DNA of 64,000 nt from WTFY01 sp965214675. Its GTDB lineage: Bacteria; Pseudomonadota; Gammaproteobacteria; UBA4575. The DNA is taken from positions 744,001 to 808,000 of the forward strand of contig OZ243969.1 in the NCBI GenBank assembly GCA_965214675.1. Reading direction: 5' to 3'. Positions 15,179 to 22,737 of this stretch are shown piece after piece. Every line of letters begins with the position of its first letter. Positions within the stretch are counted from its first letter, which is position 1. The translations under genes and the position numbers were made by a program. The notes beneath the pieces are model-generated. The model was given only the letters and a program-made list of their open reading frames with translations. It was not told the origin of the DNA and did not search any database.

Positions 15179-16498
15179 TTAGGAGAGTGGTTCCAGTCGA
15201 ATACGCATGACCTGGCTGGTCACTGCTTTAAGCTCTTCGAGCTCAGAGATTGCGCGCTTCATATTTTGTTCGCTTACTTGATGTGTCAGGATCACGATAG
15301 GCACGCTTTTCAATTCGGCCTGGCGCTCCTTCTGAATGATCGCTTCGATACTGATATTGTGCATGGCAAATATCCGTGTGACATCCGCAAGCACACCGGG
15401 TCTGTCCAGGACATGGATGCGCAGATAATAGGCCGTAAAAACCTCATCTATGGAAAGTACTGGAATATCCGACAAGGCGTTCGGCTGAAAGGCCAGGTGA
15501 GGCACGCGATTTTCGGGGTCAGAAGTAAGTGCACGCACAACATCGACCAGGTCGGCTACCACGGCTGATCCGGTAGGTTCAGCGCCGGCGCCTGGACCAT
15601 AGTACAGGCTCGGCCCCAAGGCATCCGCCTTAACTACCACTGCATTCATCACGCCGTCCACATTTGCAATTAAACGTCGTTGCGGGATCAGGGCCGGATG
15701 TACACGGAGCTCAAGGCCCTCTGCAGTTCGCTTTGCAATACCCAGATGCTTGATCCGGTATCCAAGCTCTGCAGCATAAGAAACATCCTTGCTGGTGATC
15801 TCGGTAATTCCTTCGGTATAGACCTTGCCCAGTTGCAGTGGAACGCCGAACGCGACCGAAGCCAATATGGTCAGCTTGTGCGCAGCATCGATGCCCTGGA
15901 TATCAAAAGTGGGGTCAGCCTCTGCATAGCCCAGCCGCTGCGCGTCCTTCAGGGCATCATCAAAATCCCTGCCCTTGTCCCCCATTTCAGTAAGAATGTA
16001 ATTACCAGTGCCATTGATGATCCCGGCCAGCCATTTAATGGAATTGGCAGCGAGTCCTTCGCGCAACGCCTTGATAATAGGAATTCCACCGGCAACCGCC
16101 GCCTCGAATGCAACGGATACACCTTTATCCTGCGCTCGCTGGAAAATCTCGTTACCGTGATATGCAATCAGCGCCTTGTTTGCCGTAACGACATGCTTGC
16201 CATGATCGATGGCCTTGAGTACGAGTCCACGGGCCTCCTCTGTCCCGCCCATCAACTCCAGTACGATATCAATGTCGGTATTGCATACAACCCGGTCTGC
16301 ATCTTCGGTAAGCACAATATCCGAGGTGTCACAGTCACGTGATTTTTCCATATTTTGCACGCATGCCACAGCAAGCTGGATGCCGCGACCAGCACGCCGG
16401 GCAATTTCATCTGCATTGCGCGACAAAATGTTTGCCGTGCCGCAGCCTACCGTTCCCAAGCCCAGCACACCAACTTTCACTGCCTCCAGCACGTCCAC
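15179..16498 (-). CDS. hom: Homoserine dehydrogenase
   Basis: This enzyme reduces aspartate semialdehyde to homoserine, the branch point to threonine and methionine. The NAD(P)-binding GLGTVGCG lies at 13-20. The catalytic region contains GIINGTGNYIL and EADPTFDIQGIDAAHK. A C-terminal ACT domain (from about 350, YYLRIHVLDRPGVLADVT) suggests feedback control by threonine. The 439-residue length is standard for the monofunctional ACT-bearing form. It lies 8 bp after alaC and 13 bp before thrC. Confidence 0.96.
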   Translation of the reverse strand: MDVLEAVKVGVLGLGTVGCGTANILSRNADEIARRAGRGIQLAVACVQNMEKSRDCDTSDIVLTEDADRVVCNTDIDIVLELMGGTEEARGLVLKAIDHGKHVVTANKALIAYHGNEIFQRAQDKGVSVAFEAAVAGGIPIIKALREGLAANSIKWLAGIINGTGNYILTEMGDKGRDFDDALKDAQRLGYAEADPTFDIQGIDAAHKLTILASVAFGVPLQLGKVYTEGITEITSKDVSYAAELGYRIKHLGIAKRTAEGLELRVHPALIPQRRLIANVDGVMNAVVVKADALGPSLYYGPGAGAEPTGSAVVADLVDVVRALTSDPENRVPHLAFQPNALSDIPVLSIDEVFTAYYLRIHVLDRPGVLADVTRIFAMHNISIEAIIQKERQAELKSVPIVILTHQVSEQNMKRAISELEELKAVTSQVMRIRLEPLS

Positions 16499-16506
16499 AC
16501 TCCGCT

Positions 16507-17682
16507 TTATGAATTTTTAAGCATTTTTCGAATACTTCGCACAGCCTGTCGCGTCCGATGCTCATTCTCAATCAGGCTGAACCGTACGTACGGGTCGCCA
16601 TATTGGCCAAACCCTACACCTGGTGATACCGCAACCTGAGCCTCTTGCAGCAATTTTTTAGAGAACTCCAGAGAACCAGATTCACGGTAGGCCTCGGGAA
16701 TTTTAGCCCAGACAAACATGGTCGCCTGTGGTTTCTTGACTTCCCATCCAGCATTATTCAGGCCCTCACACAATACATCACGCCGGTTTCTGTATGTTGA
16801 ACGAACCTGTTCGATAACATCATCAGGGCTATCCAGCGCGGCTATCGATGCCACCTGTATCGGCGTAAAGATGCCGTAATCAACATAGGATTTCAGCCTT
16901 GACAATGCGGCAACGAGGGTGCGATTTCCACACATGAAGCCAACACGCCAGCCCGGCATATTATACGTCTTGGACAAAGAATAAAATTCGACCGCAATAT
17001 CCTTGGCATCCGCTACCTGCAAAACGGAAGGCGCCTTATAGCCGTCAAAAGTGATCTCCGCATATGCGATGTCATGCACCAGCCACATGCCGTACTCTCT
17101 TGCGATGGCAACGACCTTCTCCAGAAAATGTAGATCCACACATTGTGTTGTGGGGTTGCATGGGAAATTCAAAATCAGCATTTTGGGTCGAGGCCACGAA
17201 TCCTGGATAGCCTTTTCAAGCTCCCCAAAGAAATCTTCATCTTCTGCCAATCGCACGTAAATGATATCTGCCCCGGCAATCACGCAACCATAGGGGTGGA
17301 TTGGATAGGCAGGATTCGGTACCAGTACAGCATCACCTGGGCCGAGTGTTGCCAAGGTAAGATGTGCCAGCCCTTCTTTTGAGCCGATAGTGACTATGGC
17401 TTCTGTTTCGGGATCAACTTCAACATCGAATTTTCGCTTATACCAGCTGGCCACCGCCTTGCGTAATTTCGGGATTCCACGAGAAAGCGAATATCGGTGA
17501 GTATCCTCTCGCAGCACCACTTCAGCGAGTTTCTCCGAGATGTGTCGAGGCGGGGGCTGATCCGGGTTGCCCATGCCAAAATCCACAATGTCATCACCAC
17601 GAGCCCTGGCATTTGATTTCAGTTCATTTACGATTGTGAAGACGTACGGGGGAAGCCGTGAAATTCTTGAAAATTCTTCCAT
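16507..17682 (-). CDS. alaC: Alanine transaminase (AlaC-type)
   Basis: A class I/II PLP aminotransferase of 391 residues related to E. coli AlaC (glutamate-pyruvate transaminase). The PLP lysine is K238 in SLSKTYNMPGWRVGF, preceded by the cofactor region NFPCNPTTQ. In many gammaproteobacteria this gene precedes hom and thrC, as here. An aspartate or diaminopimelate-type specificity cannot be excluded from sequence, but context and motifs favour AlaC. Confidence 0.88.
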   Translation of the reverse strand: MEEFSRISRLPPYVFTIVNELKSNARARGDDIVDFGMGNPDQPPPRHISEKLAEVVLREDTHRYSLSRGIPKLRKAVASWYKRKFDVEVDPETEAIVTIGSKEGLAHLTLATLGPGDAVLVPNPAYPIHPYGCVIAGADIIYVRLAEDEDFFGELEKAIQDSWPRPKMLILNFPCNPTTQCVDLHFLEKVVAIAREYGMWLVHDIAYAEITFDGYKAPSVLQVADAKDIAVEFYSLSKTYNMPGWRVGFMCGNRTLVAALSRLKSYVDYGIFTPIQVASIAALDSPDDVIEQVRSTYRNRRDVLCEGLNNAGWEVKKPQATMFVWAKIPEAYRESGSLEFSKKLLQEAQVAVSPGVGFGQYGDPYVRFSLIENEHRTRQAVRSIRKMLKNS

Positions 17683-17761
17683 AGATGAATCATCCTGATC
17701 AGGACAACGTTATAATACGTGATTCAATATATGCTGCCTATGCCTGCCGCTCGATGAACCG

Positions 17762-18160
17762 ATGGACCTAACCCAGGATTTTGCCGACTCAAGCTTTGTG
17801 ATCACCGGTTACCAGGCAGATCACGTGCTGGTAAACAACGAGCCGCATTTCAAAAGTCTTATTGTCTCTCCGGAACGGCTGATTACAGACTGGGACGTCA
17901 CCAGCATCCGCCGGTTAAACAAAGACTGTTTTTCTGCGCTCGATGATTTGCAGCTTGAAATCATTCTGGTTGGTTCAAGTGAGCAGGGATATTTCCTTGA
18001 CGGTGAATTGATTGCATGGTTTGCACAAAAGAAAATCGGCCTGGAGCACATGAGCATGGCTGCTGCATGCAGGACCTACCGGATCCTGGTCTCGGAAGGA
18101 CGCAGAGCTGCAGCGGCACTTATATTCCCGGACAAAGGCAATCAGAGCCTGGGTAAGTAG
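17762..18160 (+). CDS. Mth938-like (DUF498) domain protein
   Basis: A 132-residue single-domain protein of the Mth938/NDUFAF3 family. The FVITGYQADHVLVNN start, the IILVGSSEQGYFLD core and the MSMAAACRTYRILVSEGRRAAAALIF end match it. Mitochondrial relatives help assemble complex I; the bacterial role is unproven. It is divergent from alaC and overlaps the 3' end of the convergent nlpD gene by 19 bp. Confidence 0.88.
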   Translation: MDLTQDFADSSFVITGYQADHVLVNNEPHFKSLIVSPERLITDWDVTSIRRLNKDCFSALDDLQLEIILVGSSEQGYFLDGELIAWFAQKKIGLEHMSMAAACRTYRILVSEGRRAAAALIFPDKGNQSLGK

Positions 18161-18885
18161 CGCAGCGGGTTCACCGGTTTTCCGTGGCGGCGGATTTCAA
18201 AATGCAATCTGGGTGATGGAGCTCCGGTACTGCCAAGCTCGGCAATCTTTTGTCCGCGGGTGACCGCCCGTCCCTCCTTCACCAGTAGCTTGTTATTGTG
18301 TGCGTAAGCACTTAGATATTGATCGCTATGCTTTACGATGATCAGATTACCGTAACCTGGCAGGCCATCACCGCTGTATACAACTTTTCCTGACGATGCA
18401 GCCAGTATGGGCTGTCCGGTCTTGCCTGCAATATCAATTCCCTTGTTGCCCCTTCCCTTTGAAGAATATTTCTGGATCACTTTCCCGCGCGTCGGCCACA
18501 CCCAGGTATGTTTCGCCGATGCAGACGGCTTGGGTTTTTTAGCCGCTTTCGCAGTCTTTTTCTTCACTGGCGGGGAAGCTCGACTGGGAGCAGCCGGTTT
18601 TTTTGCCGGGGCCGCAGTGTATGCCTTTACAGGCACCTTGGGACCCTTGACCTGTAACCGCTGGCCCGGATAGATGGTATAGGGCTTGGCAATACGATTC
18701 CACGCTGCCAGTTCACGATAATCAAGGCCGTGCTGGTAAGCAATGGAATACAGCGTCTCGCCTTTCAGAACCTTGTGATCATCCTGTACATACCTGTAAT
18801 AGACCGGTCTTTCCTGGTACGAGGCGCATGCCGTCAGTATTAAAAAAAAAATTGAGGCGGCGACCAGCCGTATCGAAACAGTCAT
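18142..18885 (-). CDS. nlpD: NlpD-like lipoprotein, LysM plus degenerate M23 domain
   Basis: A predicted outer-membrane lipoprotein activating cell-wall amidase for septum splitting. The signal peptide ends in the lipobox LTAC. A LysM domain follows (VLKGETLYSIAYQHGLDYRELAAWN), then a Lys/Ala/Pro-rich linker and a C-terminal M23 domain. The first zinc histidine is replaced (NKGIDIAG where peptidases have HxGxD), so it is likely a non-catalytic activator like E. coli NlpD. ATG at 18885 was chosen because it overlaps the stop of the upstream gene (TGATG) and places the signal peptide at the N terminus; an earlier ATG would lie inside that gene. It gives 247 residues. rpoS, which normally follows nlpD, is absent here. 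Confidence 0.92.
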   Translation of the reverse strand: MTVSIRLVAASIFFLILTACASYQERPVYYRYVQDDHKVLKGETLYSIAYQHGLDYRELAAWNRIAKPYTIYPGQRLQVKGPKVPVKAYTAAPAKKPAAPSRASPPVKKKTAKAAKKPKPSASAKHTWVWPTRGKVIQKYSSKGRGNKGIDIAGKTGQPILAASSGKVVYSGDGLPGYGNLIIVKHSDQYLSAYAHNNKLLVKEGRAVTRGQKIAELGSTGAPSPRLHFEIRRHGKPVNPLRYLPRL

Positions 18886-19469
18886 CAATGAAAATATCTG
18901 AAATAAATGATCATGATTACCAATACCACAACCGTAAGCCACCCGATACGCTCGACATACTTCCTGACCCATGGCTCAAACTTGGGGCCCGCATACCTGA
19001 GTAGCCCGGCGACCAGGAAAAACCGTGCACCCCTGCCCACGAATGATGCCAGTACAAATGGAAGTATCGCCAGGGAAAGCAACCCTGCGGTAATCGTGAA
19101 CAACTTGTAGGGAATCGGAGAAAACCCGGTGACAAATATCACCCACACCCCCCACTCGTCGAACCAGGCTCGGGTTGTTTCAAACTCAGGCCAGTAGGCA
19201 GAGGCCTGCAACCAGGGCTCAATGTATTCAAATGCGAATGCCCCGATAAAATAGCCGAGCACTCCTCCCAGGACAGATGTGATCGTCGTAAGCAATGCAA
19301 ACCACCAAGCACGGGCAGGCTTGGCCACTGTCATCGGTATCAACATCACGTCCGGCGGTATTGGGAAAATAAATGATTCCGCAAAACTCAGCCCCCCCAG
19401 GTAATAGCCTGCATGGGGGTGGCTAGCCCAGGTCATCACACTGCCATAAAGTCGGGTAAACAATTTCAT
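18885..19469 (-). CDS. YqaA/DedA-like inner-membrane protein
   Basis: A 194-residue VTT-domain membrane protein of the YqaA branch of the DedA superfamily, a group linked to lipid flipping. The SFAESFIFPIPPDVMLIPM segment (about 28-46) and the FSPIPYKLFTITAG re-entrant-type motif (about 115-128) are typical. Several hydrophobic helices and a C-terminal anchor are visible. It sits between pcm (9 bp away) and nlpD (one-base overlap), the usual place for this gene in many gammaproteobacteria. Confidence 0.92.
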   Translation of the reverse strand: MKLFTRLYGSVMTWASHPHAGYYLGGLSFAESFIFPIPPDVMLIPMTVAKPARAWWFALLTTITSVLGGVLGYFIGAFAFEYIEPWLQASAYWPEFETTRAWFDEWGVWVIFVTGFSPIPYKLFTITAGLLSLAILPFVLASFVGRGARFFLVAGLLRYAGPKFEPWVRKYVERIGWLTVVVLVIMIIYFRYFH

Positions 19470-19478
19470 AGTAAACCG

Positions 19479-20120
19479 CTATGTATGCACACTGCCTTGA
19501 ACAAGTGGAACAAAGCTCACACTTCCCAGGTTTTCCTGCTCAACCCTGTTCCCGCTCTTGCGCACCAACAGCAGGTCCTGTGCTCCCGATGGATGCCCGA
19601 CTGGAATGACCAGGCGACCATTGTCTGCAAGCTGGTCAATCAAGGGGGACGGGATTTCATCCGAGGCAGCAGTCACGACCACTGCATCATAGGGGGCGTA
19701 GCTTTCCCATCCCCATGAGCCATCCGATAATTTAAATTTTATGTTATGCAATCCAAGCTGCATCACACGTTTTCGTGTTTGCTGGTAGAGGGCTTCAATA
19801 CGCTCTACGGTATATACCTGTTTGACCAGCCCGGACAGTATCGCTGCCTGATAACCCGAACCGGTGCCAATCTCAAGCACCTTCTCAGGCGTACCTTCTT
19901 GCAGGACAGCTTCGGTCATGCGGGCCACAACATAAGGCTGCGAGATCGTTTGCTTGTGGCCTATGGGCAAGGCAGTATCCTCATACGCCCGAGAAGCCAG
20001 CGCCTCGTCAACAAACAGGTGTCTTGGTGTCACACCAAGCGCATGAAGCACCTGCTTATTACGGATGCCACGGTTTTTCAGGCGCGCAATCAGGCGATCC
20101 CTTGTCCGCTGTGAGGTCAT
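19479..20120 (-). CDS. pcm: Protein-L-isoaspartate O-methyltransferase
   Basis: This SAM-dependent enzyme repairs isoaspartyl residues in aged proteins. Features are the SAM motif VLEIGTGSGYQAA, the DGSWGWESYAPYDAVVVTAAS stretch and a PxxLxxQL-type segment PSPLIDQLADNGRLVIPVG. ATG at 20120 was chosen: the protein then begins MTSQRTRDRL as in relatives (213 residues) and is preceded by GAAGG at good spacing. The upstream ATG at 20150 has its purine run only two bases away. It lies 51 bp after surE. Confidence 0.95.
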   Translation of the reverse strand: MTSQRTRDRLIARLKNRGIRNKQVLHALGVTPRHLFVDEALASRAYEDTALPIGHKQTISQPYVVARMTEAVLQEGTPEKVLEIGTGSGYQAAILSGLVKQVYTVERIEALYQQTRKRVMQLGLHNIKFKLSDGSWGWESYAPYDAVVVTAASDEIPSPLIDQLADNGRLVIPVGHPSGAQDLLLVRKSGNRVEQENLGSVSFVPLVQGSVHT

Positions 20121-20171
20121 GCCGATGCCTTCGTACTGTTTCGGTATCATGACCCCTGCAAAACCGTTTTA

Positions 20172-20927
20172 TCAGGTGAGTCTGCACGCAGAGATCCACT
20201 GCGCAATCGGCTGCATCGCCTGGTAATGCGTAAGATCAAGATGCAGGGGGGTTACTGAGACATACCCATTCCTGATCGCATGGAAATCAGTACCGGGACC
20301 CGCATCCTGCTCCGGCCCGGCTGCACCTACCCAATAGATTGGATCACCACGCGGGTCGGTAGATTCGATAACGGGTTCCGCCTTGTGCCGACTGCCCAAG
20401 CGGGTTGTTTCCATACCTTTTATATCCTGCATCATCAAATTGGGTATGTTGATATTGATAATCAAATCCTGCGGCAACTGGTGTTCCATCAGCTTGTGAA
20501 TGATTTCATGACTAACACTGGCGCAGGCATGCAAATCTTTCGGGCGACGCGAATTTACAGAAACCGCCACAGCCGGCAAGCCCAGAAAGCGGCCTTCCAT
20601 CGCTGCCGCTACCGTACCCGAATAAATGACATCATCGCCCAGATTTGCTCCCATGTTGATACCCGCGACCACGATATCTGGTTCATCCTTGATAAGGCCT
20701 GTAATCGCCAGATGTACGCAATCGGTAGGCGTGCCATCGACGCTATACCAGTTCTCGGCGATCGAATGCGCACGGATCGGTGCATCCAGCGTCAGCGAGT
20801 TGCTTGAAGCACTATGATCCCGACTGGGCGCAACCACCGTGATCTTGCCCAACGGTGAAAGCGCATCCGCCAGTGCCTTCAGGCCTTCAGATCGAATTCC
20901 GTCGTCGTTACTGAGTAATAGATGCAT
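20172..20927 (-). CDS. surE: 5'/3'-nucleotidase SurE
   Basis: A metal-dependent nucleotidase/exopolyphosphatase of stationary-phase survival. The start MHLLLSNDDG with the paired metal-binding aspartates defines the N terminus, so ATG at 20927 is used (251 residues, as in the family). An earlier in-frame ATG would add 31 residues not found in homologues. Other family motifs are APSRDHSASSNSLT, GTPTDCVHLA and VVAGINMGANLGDDVIYSGTV, written here as separate blocks. It is first in the surE-pcm-yqaA-nlpD operon and divergent from the Smr gene. Confidence 0.96.
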   Translation of the reverse strand: MHLLLSNDDGIRSEGLKALADALSPLGKITVVAPSRDHSASSNSLTLDAPIRAHSIAENWYSVDGTPTDCVHLAITGLIKDEPDIVVAGINMGANLGDDVIYSGTVAAAMEGRFLGLPAVAVSVNSRRPKDLHACASVSHEIIHKLMEHQLPQDLIININIPNLMMQDIKGMETTRLGSRHKAEPVIESTDPRGDPIYWVGAAGPEQDAGPGTDFHAIRNGYVSVTPLHLDLTHYQAMQPIAQWISACRLT

Positions 20928-21022
20928 TGATGGTACTGAAATCTGTTGCCGTGGGAAGTAGAATAGACCAAGCGCCCAATCAATGATCGTAGCAAAATAA
21001 TACACTGAAATGGAATGCAATC

Positions 21023-21577
21023 ATGTCCCGGCAAGGAAGTTCCACCTCAGATAAGAAAACCCGCTTTTCAGATCTTCTTCTGGATGTCAAACCCTTGCAC
21101 TCGGATCACTCAAACCGTATTGAGGATAGCACGCCCAAACCGAGCCCCCTGCCACAGGAAACCGTAAAAGACCATGATCGGGTCCTGCAGGAGTCGCTGA
21201 ATACAAACCTGGAGCTTGAAGACATGCAGCCAGGAGACAGTTTGTCATTTCGAAGCTCCAGAATCAGGAAAAATACATTCAGGAAGCTCAAAAAGGGACA
21301 ATTCAGCATTGGCGCCGAGCTCGATTTGCACGGCATGACCACTATCGAAGCCACACTTGCACTCACGGACTTCATCAAGGCCTCCCGCGAAAAAAACATA
21401 CGCTGTGTTCAAATTATCCATGGCAAAGGCCATGGCTCGAGCAATCAGGGACCCAAACTTAAACCCCTGGTCAACCAGTGGCTGCAAAAAAGAGAGGAGA
21501 TCCTCGCCTTTTGCTCCGCGAGACCGGTCGATGGAGGAACCGGTGCCGTGTACGTCTTGCTTAAATCCTTGGACTAG
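21023..21577 (+). CDS. Smr-domain protein (SmrA-like)
   Basis: A 184-residue protein with a charged N-terminal half and a C-terminal Smr (small MutS-related) domain. Family motifs LDLHGMT (about 103-109), IIHGKGHGSS and the final GGTGAVYVLL are all present. Smr domains are nucleases or nucleic-acid binders, including ribosome-rescue and mismatch-repair-related roles; the exact role of this branch is uncertain. It is divergent from surE with 95 bp between starts. Confidence 0.92.
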   Translation: MSRQGSSTSDKKTRFSDLLLDVKPLHSDHSNRIEDSTPKPSPLPQETVKDHDRVLQESLNTNLELEDMQPGDSLSFRSSRIRKNTFRKLKKGQFSIGAELDLHGMTTIEATLALTDFIKASREKNIRCVQIIHGKGHGSSNQGPKLKPLVNQWLQKREEILAFCSARPVDGGTGAVYVLLKSLD

Positions 21578-21753
21578 CTAGACAGCCCTGAAGCTGGATG
21601 GCTTGTCGAATTGACGTCGGCAGCACCTATCCTTACCAAGTTTATCAATATACTTCTGTTAGATACTGTAAAATATAATTTTTATCACCCTATCCGAGGC
21701 AGGCCCCTTGTGCTATCGTTCGGCCACGCTCTCGGTATGCCGATTCTGCAATC

Positions 21754-22704
21754 CTAGAACCTGTACTTCAGAGTCAGGCTGACAGCAGCAATTTCAGTAT
21801 CTTCTGTATACAAATAGCCCTTTACCGGCTCACTGCCGTCCAGACGAAGATTGGACACGTGGCTGCGTAAGGTATCCCGCTCCTCTCCATCCTTGAACGG
21901 TTCGAAATTGATCCAGCGACCCTTGATGCCTGCTGAAAATGAATCTGTAAATGCATAATCAATGCCCAGCAGCACCTGGTACCCAAACAGTACATCACGC
22001 AGTGTTTCTTGGGCAGTTGTAGTGGAACCTGCAAGCTTTCCACGTATTGCATCAGCATTGCTCAGGCCTGCGCCGGTCTGGATCGCATCCTTGTCGATGT
22101 TTCTCTGGAATACGGCACCGTAGTCAAATTCGGTCCATCCAAGACCGACACCCACACCGATATAGGGTGTCAGCCTGCTATGACCCGAGAAATCAAAATA
22201 CAGGTTGGTGAACAGGTTATGTGAAGTGACGCTGCCAATGTGTTCATCCGCGGTCACAATTTCCTGTGCAAGCTTATCGCCGCTTGCGCCACCCGCACCC
22301 GGCACCGCGGAGGTCTCATCATAGCCAGCATCACGGTAAAAGTACTCCAGCTCAGCGCGAAAGCTGCTCCCTGAAACACCTCTGTAGCCCAGTGTGAGCC
22401 CAAACTGGATTCCTTCACCGGAACCGAATGAATTTTGCCAGTCATCGCCTACACCGCGATCAGGCCCCGTGCAATTGATATATTCGTAACCCTGCGTGCT
22501 CTCGACGTGTCTGAAAAGAGGATTGATATACTCGTCACATACACTTGCCCGGTCATTGCTGGACCCAGCGGTATCCAGCGACGGGCCCAGGGTCACTCCC
22601 AATTCACTGCCGACATACCAGCCAGGGCCAGCCTGTGCCTGGAATGCGATCACTAAAAGGCTGAATACAGCGACAGGGGCATACAGCAAAAAAGATCCAC
22701 CCAT
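21754..22704 (-). CDS. Outer-membrane beta-barrel protein
   Basis: A 316-residue predicted porin-like or OmpA-type barrel. It has an N-terminal hydrophobic signal (about 1-25, ending QAQA-GPGW), then GWYVGSELGVTLG and repeated alternating strands (GIQFGLTLGYRGV, LTPYIGVGVGLGWTEF, FSAGIKGRWINFEPF). It ends LTLKYRF with the terminal Phe needed for BAM recognition. Two central cysteine-containing loops could be surface exposed. It is similar in architecture to P44/Msp-type surface barrels. It follows fadE by 33 bp on the same strand, possibly co-transcribed. Function unknown. Confidence 0.8.
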   Translation of the reverse strand: MGGSFLLYAPVAVFSLLVIAFQAQAGPGWYVGSELGVTLGPSLDTAGSSNDRASVCDEYINPLFRHVESTQGYEYINCTGPDRGVGDDWQNSFGSGEGIQFGLTLGYRGVSGSSFRAELEYFYRDAGYDETSAVPGAGGASGDKLAQEIVTADEHIGSVTSHNLFTNLYFDFSGHSRLTPYIGVGVGLGWTEFDYGAVFQRNIDKDAIQTGAGLSNADAIRGKLAGSTTTAQETLRDVLFGYQVLLGIDYAFTDSFSAGIKGRWINFEPFKDGEERDTLRSHVSNLRLDGSEPVKGYLYTEDTEIAAVSLTLKYRF

Positions 22705-22737
22705 CCTGATTACCGGGCGCCAGCCAATAAATACGAT

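Noticed and set aside
15680..16342. 220-codon plus-strand frame
   Set aside because: Antisense to hom; shadow of a conserved gene.
18886..18972. Upstream extension of nlpD
   Set aside because: It lies inside the yqaA gene and would place the lipoprotein signal peptide 29 residues from the N terminus.
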